Shown: positions 60,893-64,000 of the stretch, piece by piece
How the letters are laid out: every line of letters starts with the position of its first letter
Position numbering within the stretch: position 1 is the stretch's first letter
Assembly (NCBI RefSeq): GCF_050107715.1
Contig: NZ_JBNILN010000015.1
Span: forward strand, 20,771 to 84,770
Direction: 5' to 3'
Origin: Metabacillus_B sp050107715
Lineage (GTDB): Bacteria; Bacillota; Bacilli; Bacillales; Bacillaceae
Length of the DNA: 64,000 nucleotides
Position numbers and translations under genes: made by a program
Notes under the pieces: model-generated
Database searches by the model: none
Told to the model about the DNA's origin: nothing
The model's input: only the letters and a program-made list of their open reading frames with translations

Positions 60893-62500
60893 CTACTGGC
60901 CCTTCAGCTTATTCTTTGCAGGCAAAAGCTGACCGAAACAGTATCTGCTGTATAATCCGCCATTCCTCATGAGCTCTTGATGCGTTCCCCTTTCCGATGC
61001 AGTTCCATTTGAAAGAAAGATGATTTCATCTGTGCACCTGCCTGTGTCAGCACTCCGGGTAAGGACGATAACTGTCTTAATCCCTCTTATCTTCTTTATA
61101 TTGCTAAGGATCCTCCGGACTTCGAACGGTTCAATTCCCATGAATGCATCATCTAAAATTAAAATGTCCGGCATTGTACACAAAGCCCTTGCAATCGCGA
61201 TTTTTTGAATAGCCGCTTTATTAAGGGTTGTTCCAGCAAGAGGTGTATTGTATTGTTCAGGGAGCTCCATAATGAAATCATGAGCTTGAACCGCTTTTGC
61301 AGCCTGAATAATCTCACTCATCAGCGCTTCCGGCTTCCCAAATGCAAGGTTCCCTTTCACTGTTTCAGCCTCCAGATCAGATCGTTCAAATACTGCACAG
61401 GATGATATTCTAGCGCCCGCTCCGCCTCCAAGCTTAATTTCCCCTTCTACAGGCTTTAAAAATCCAGTAAGCAAATGGGCAAGTGCAGTCTTTCCGGCCC
61501 CGCTTTCTCCTATAATTCCAATGATTTTGCCGGGATGCAGTTCAAATGATAAAGAATGAAGCACCGGATGATTCTCCTGATAACCGCATACTACACCGTC
61601 AAACAAAATCATCCCTCTGTCCTTGGCAGGAAACGGCGGCTGATAAACAGACCTTGGTGTCTCTAAGATCGCAAGCAGCCGGTATCCTGAAGTACGAAAA
61701 TGGGGCCACAGCCCTGCAATCTGTCCGAAACCGCCAAGCGGAATAAAAATAAGGGCAAGGAGACAGACACATGCGGCATATTCACCGGGAGCGAGCTGGC
61801 CATACCATGCCAGCACCCCCCCGGAAGCAGCAAAGAGCAAGGAACAGCCCACTGCAGCACCCTTCAGCTTTTGGTTTTGAATAGAAACGCCACCTGAAGG
61901 CCTCGCTCCTTTTAAAGAAAGCAAATCAGAAAAGTGTGCAGATTCTATATGAACGTTAGCTTTAATCCTTAGATGACGGTACATAATTCCCGCTAAAACA
62001 GCCGAAGCGGCAAGGGCTCCTGCAGCAAGCGGAATCGAGTAGTAAAAAAGGATCCCCAGGCTCAATATAATCATGACAGGGACTACAAAAAATTTGTGGA
62101 GCCCCCTTTGAAAAAACCTTCTAATTGCTTCAACATCCTGAGTATAAAAGGATAAAAGCTGCTCATATGCTTGATGGTCAAACGAATGGATGGAGAGCTG
62201 CAAAAGCTTGTCCCGTAAAGCTTTTTTCAGTCCGGCAGCGGCACGCAGCCTAAATTCCCGGAAGGCCCGGTTTATTAGATGGGTAAGAATGAGTGTTGCG
62301 GCAATTAAAAGACAAAGCAGAAAAATTTCTAAAGGGAGCATTTTATAGTCATTCACTATTATTGTCTCATCAATGATAAGCTGAACAATAATCACACATA
62401 CCGGCAAGATTAAAGCCAACAGGAAGGAAAAGACCAGCGGCTGATAAAGCCCTTTGCTATTCGTACCGAAATAAACTTTTAATCGGTTAATCATATTCAT
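60893..62500 (-). CDS. ABC exporter half-protein with degenerate ATPase
   Basis: A 535-residue fusion of a membrane domain (about 1-290, four or more clear segments and a shortened middle) and an ABC domain. Walker A is intact (GESGAGKTA), but the LSGGQ signature is replaced by TLNKAAIQK, Walker B is LILDDAF, and the H-loop region reads VLTRSADT without His. Such loss is typical of the weak half of a heterodimeric exporter or of a decaying gene. The ribosome site is weak and the ATG overlaps a TGA that ends a short upstream frame. No partner ABC gene is visible. Confidence 0.8.
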   Translation of the reverse strand: MNMINRLKVYFGTNSKGLYQPLVFSFLLALILPVCVIIVQLIIDETIIVNDYKMLPLEIFLLCLLIAATLILTHLINRAFREFRLRAAAGLKKALRDKLLQLSIHSFDHQAYEQLLSFYTQDVEAIRRFFQRGLHKFFVVPVMIILSLGILFYYSIPLAAGALAASAVLAGIMYRHLRIKANVHIESAHFSDLLSLKGARPSGGVSIQNQKLKGAAVGCSLLFAASGGVLAWYGQLAPGEYAACVCLLALIFIPLGGFGQIAGLWPHFRTSGYRLLAILETPRSVYQPPFPAKDRGMILFDGVVCGYQENHPVLHSLSFELHPGKIIGIIGESGAGKTALAHLLTGFLKPVEGEIKLGGGAGARISSCAVFERSDLEAETVKGNLAFGKPEALMSEIIQAAKAVQAHDFIMELPEQYNTPLAGTTLNKAAIQKIAIARALCTMPDILILDDAFMGIEPFEVRRILSNIKKIRGIKTVIVLTRSADTGRCTDEIIFLSNGTASERGTHQELMRNGGLYSRYCFGQLLPAKNKLKGQ

Positions 62501-62840
62501 TGGCCAGACCCCATACTGTAATTTTTTTCAATGTACACCATAATATATCGGTTTCCGTTTATGCGCACCACATGATTCTGCAAAATTTTTCAATTCACAA
62601 CCTAAGTAGCAGGCCGTCATCCTTACGAAATCGGCTCCAACGAAAAATAACCGCAAAAAAAACGCACAGCAGCTGCTATGCATTTCGCTTTCCTTCAACT
62701 ATTCTATTTATGTCCGCTGCGGCGTCTTAATGGGGTTCGAGACCGTTTCCTGACTCAAGCATGCCGAATCCTGCTGAAAATCGTTAGACAATAAATGGGG
62801 CGCTTTATCAATAAGCAGACTAAAACCCCCATCTTGCCTT
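62501..62840. other. Junction region between the ABC exporter gene and the tnpB element
   Basis: A minus-strand frame of about 28 codons (near 62586 to 62501, ending NYSMGSGQ) closes with a TGA overlapping the ABC gene start; it has only a TTG start and may be the tail of a lost partner gene. Otherwise no gene is visible. Confidence 0.35.
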
Positions 62841-62841
62841 T

Positions 62842-62999
62842 GAGACTCCCACGGCTAAAGCCGCAAGCCCTACCTTACGGTGTGACGGGTGGGATTCTTG
62901 AATGACTAAACGTTCGCAGTCCATTTCTGTTTTGAACAGCCTTCAAGACAGGGGCATCTCATTGCCCCTCCTAAGACAGTGCATATAGCATCTTAGGCT
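62842..62999 (-). ncRNA. Omega-RNA (reRNA) scaffold region and right end of an IS200/IS605 element
   Basis: Directly downstream of tnpB the minus strand has three hairpins: CTAAGA/TCTTAG (62971-62996, across the tnpB stop), GGGGCA/TGCCCC (62951-62968) and CGGCTTTAGCCG (62852-62863), the last followed by TGGGAGTCTCAA, a familiar end of such elements. In characterised systems this region gives the guide RNA of TnpB, whose guide is the host sequence next to the right end, here about 62820-62840. The exact end was not determined. Confidence 0.65.
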
Positions 63000-64000
63000 G
63001 GTTGACTATGACCGCCAACCACAGGTGCATAGCGAATATTCATTGCACCGACTACATCTCTATGTTTTTCGAATCCGCACTGACACTTATATTTCCTGTC
63101 TATGGCTTTATTTTTTTTTGAACATTTCGGACAAGTTTGACTCGAGTAGGCGGGATTCACATATTCAACTTTAATACCCACTAGGTTTGCTTTATATTCG
63201 ATGAAATGAGACAGGCGATAAAAGGACCAAGTGTGCAAATTCTTTTCGTTTTTACGGCTCGTTCTTGCCGTCTGTCTAATGTTCGCCAGTTGTTCCAAGC
63301 GAATGACAGAAATGTGATTGTCTTTTGCAAAATTGACGATTGCACGGCTCACCTTGTGGTCTTGGTCTTTCATCCATCGCTGTTCTTTATCATCCAATTT
63401 ACGGATGGCATTGAGTTTTTTCTTCCTGCCCAATGTTTTGCGTTTGGAACGGAATGTACGCTTCATGTATTTGTTTTGTCTACCGTTTCCAAAGAAACAA
63501 ACCTTGTCATCATCTGTGATGGCTACCGCAGGAACTTTCAAACCTAAATCTACACCCATTCTTTTCGTTCCTGTTTCTTGGGCAGAAGGAATGATGACAG
63601 CTATTTGGGCAATCCATTTATTTGATTTTTTTGTGATGCGAAGAGTTCCTAGTTTATGCTTTAGCAAATCAAAATTGCGGTTATGCTTATCGACTAATAT
63701 CGCACGAATAGGTGTTTTCTTTACTTTACCGTTAATCAACAAAGGCAAATGTATGTGAGTGAAGTCAAACGAGTAGTTTTGGTTATTCCAAATGCAGACA
63801 GGCTTCACCAAAATAGGGATGATTGTGTATTTGCTTTTCTTAATTTTTGTAGAGAATACACTTTTAGCATCTTTAATTGCTTGGTTCTTGACTGCACTTG
63901 GAAGGTTGGCAGGAACATCTTTTGTTGTTTTCTTGGTGCTTTTCTGTTCTTTCACCATTTCAGCGATAAGACGATTCACTACATCAATATACTCTTTGCT
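62993..64000 (-). CDS. tnpB: TnpB, RNA-guided transposon nuclease (5' end beyond window)
   Basis: At least 335 codons of an IS200/IS605 TnpB. The frame is open through base 64000 (SKEYIDVVNRLIAEM continues beyond the GTG at 63979), so the N-terminus is missing. RuvC-I is MGVDLGLKVPAVA, RuvC-II is VIRLEQLANIRQ, a zinc finger CPKC...CQCG (with CG-F) follows, and RuvC-III is KHRDVVGAMNI; the three acidic residues are kept, so the nuclease looks intact. TnpB nicks or cuts DNA matching its omega-RNA guide and helps keep the transposon. No tnpA is visible. Confidence 0.9.
   Translation of the reverse strand, partial: SKEYIDVVNRLIAEMVKEQKSTKKTTKDVPANLPSAVKNQAIKDAKSVFSTKIKKSKYTIIPILVKPVCIWNNQNYSFDFTHIHLPLLINGKVKKTPIRAILVDKHNRNFDLLKHKLGTLRITKKSNKWIAQIAVIIPSAQETGTKRMGVDLGLKVPAVAITDDDKVCFFGNGRQNKYMKRTFRSKRKTLGRKKKLNAIRKLDDKEQRWMKDQDHKVSRAIVNFAKDNHISVIRLEQLANIRQTARTSRKNEKNLHTWSFYRLSHFIEYKANLVGIKVEYVNPAYSSQTCPKCSKKNKAIDRKYKCQCGFEKHRDVVGAMNIRYAPVVGGHSQPA

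Overview
The window looks like chromosome of a spore-forming Bacillaceae member (Bacillus sensu lato). The reasons are close relatives of B. subtilis GlcR, MreBH, YtvA, AadK, SpoIISA, YkpA, OpuA, DUF4349 and DUF1672 proteins, strong AGGAGG-type ribosome sites with frequent TTG/GTG starts, Rho-independent terminators between most units, and moderate GC. No rRNA or tRNA, prophage or CRISPR array was seen. The only mobile element is the right end of an IS200/IS605-type tnpB unit at the right edge.

Layout. 1-8.2 kb: a glcR/ywpJ-like regulator-phosphatase pair (the phosphatase runs off the left edge), an HMA-like protein, galM, a zinc alcohol dehydrogenase, a VanZ protein, mreBH, a short 20-bp-phased repeat array, and the LOV-STAS photoreceptor ytvA behind a good sigma-B promoter. 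8.2-14.9 kb: a uronic-acid polysaccharide pathway on the minus strand. A 1186-residue secreted heparinase II/III-type lyase cuts the polymer, a GH88 hydrolase releases unsaturated uronate, and KduI and KduD convert it toward 2-keto-3-deoxygluconate; a CcpA (cre) site precedes the lyase. 14.9-18.1 kb: an aadK-like adenylyltransferase, a DeoR regulator, an orphan SpoIISA-like toxin and a long 20-bp-phased repeat array. 18.1-23 kb: a LacI / ThuA / two Gfo-Idh-MocA / TIM-barrel isomerase sugar operon.

23.4-32.8 kb: a cobalamin salvage operon under a B12 riboswitch: btuF, btuC, a btuD-cbiZ fusion, cbiB, cobD, cobU, a wrecked cobyric acid synthase relic, cobS, cobC, a CobU-like protein and an alpha-ribazole kinase (cblS). 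Together these capture corrinoids, trim foreign lower ligands, rebuild the nucleotide loop and attach alpha-ribazole. The relic fits salvage rather than synthesis from scratch. 33-44.9 kb: mixed housekeeping and stress genes: NUDIX, a 43-residue secreted peptide, a kinase-like protein with a lost P-loop lysine, a decayed ABC-F resistance gene with an attenuator-like leader, a TetR/membrane-protein pair with an operator, two GNATs, gluconokinase, acyl-CoA dehydrogenase, aminopeptidase, PHP protein and a G3E GTPase.

45-64 kb: an OpuA-type glycine betaine importer whose binding-protein gene is divergent from the ATPase-permease pair, an oxidoreductase, ykpA, a DUF4349 lipoprotein, signal peptidase I, a hydrolase, a LysE exporter, a RodA-like SEDS protein, a broken DUF1672 lipoprotein gene, an HxlR regulator, a broken alkaline phosphatase gene, an NSS symporter, an ABC exporter half with a degenerate ATPase site, and tnpB with its omega-RNA region.

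The least explained structures are the two intergenic arrays in which a GGYCGAT box recurs every 20 bp. Four decayed genes (cobyric acid synthase, ABC-F, DUF1672, alkaline phosphatase) show ongoing gene loss. All assignments rest on reading the sequence and on remembered family features; no database search was run.
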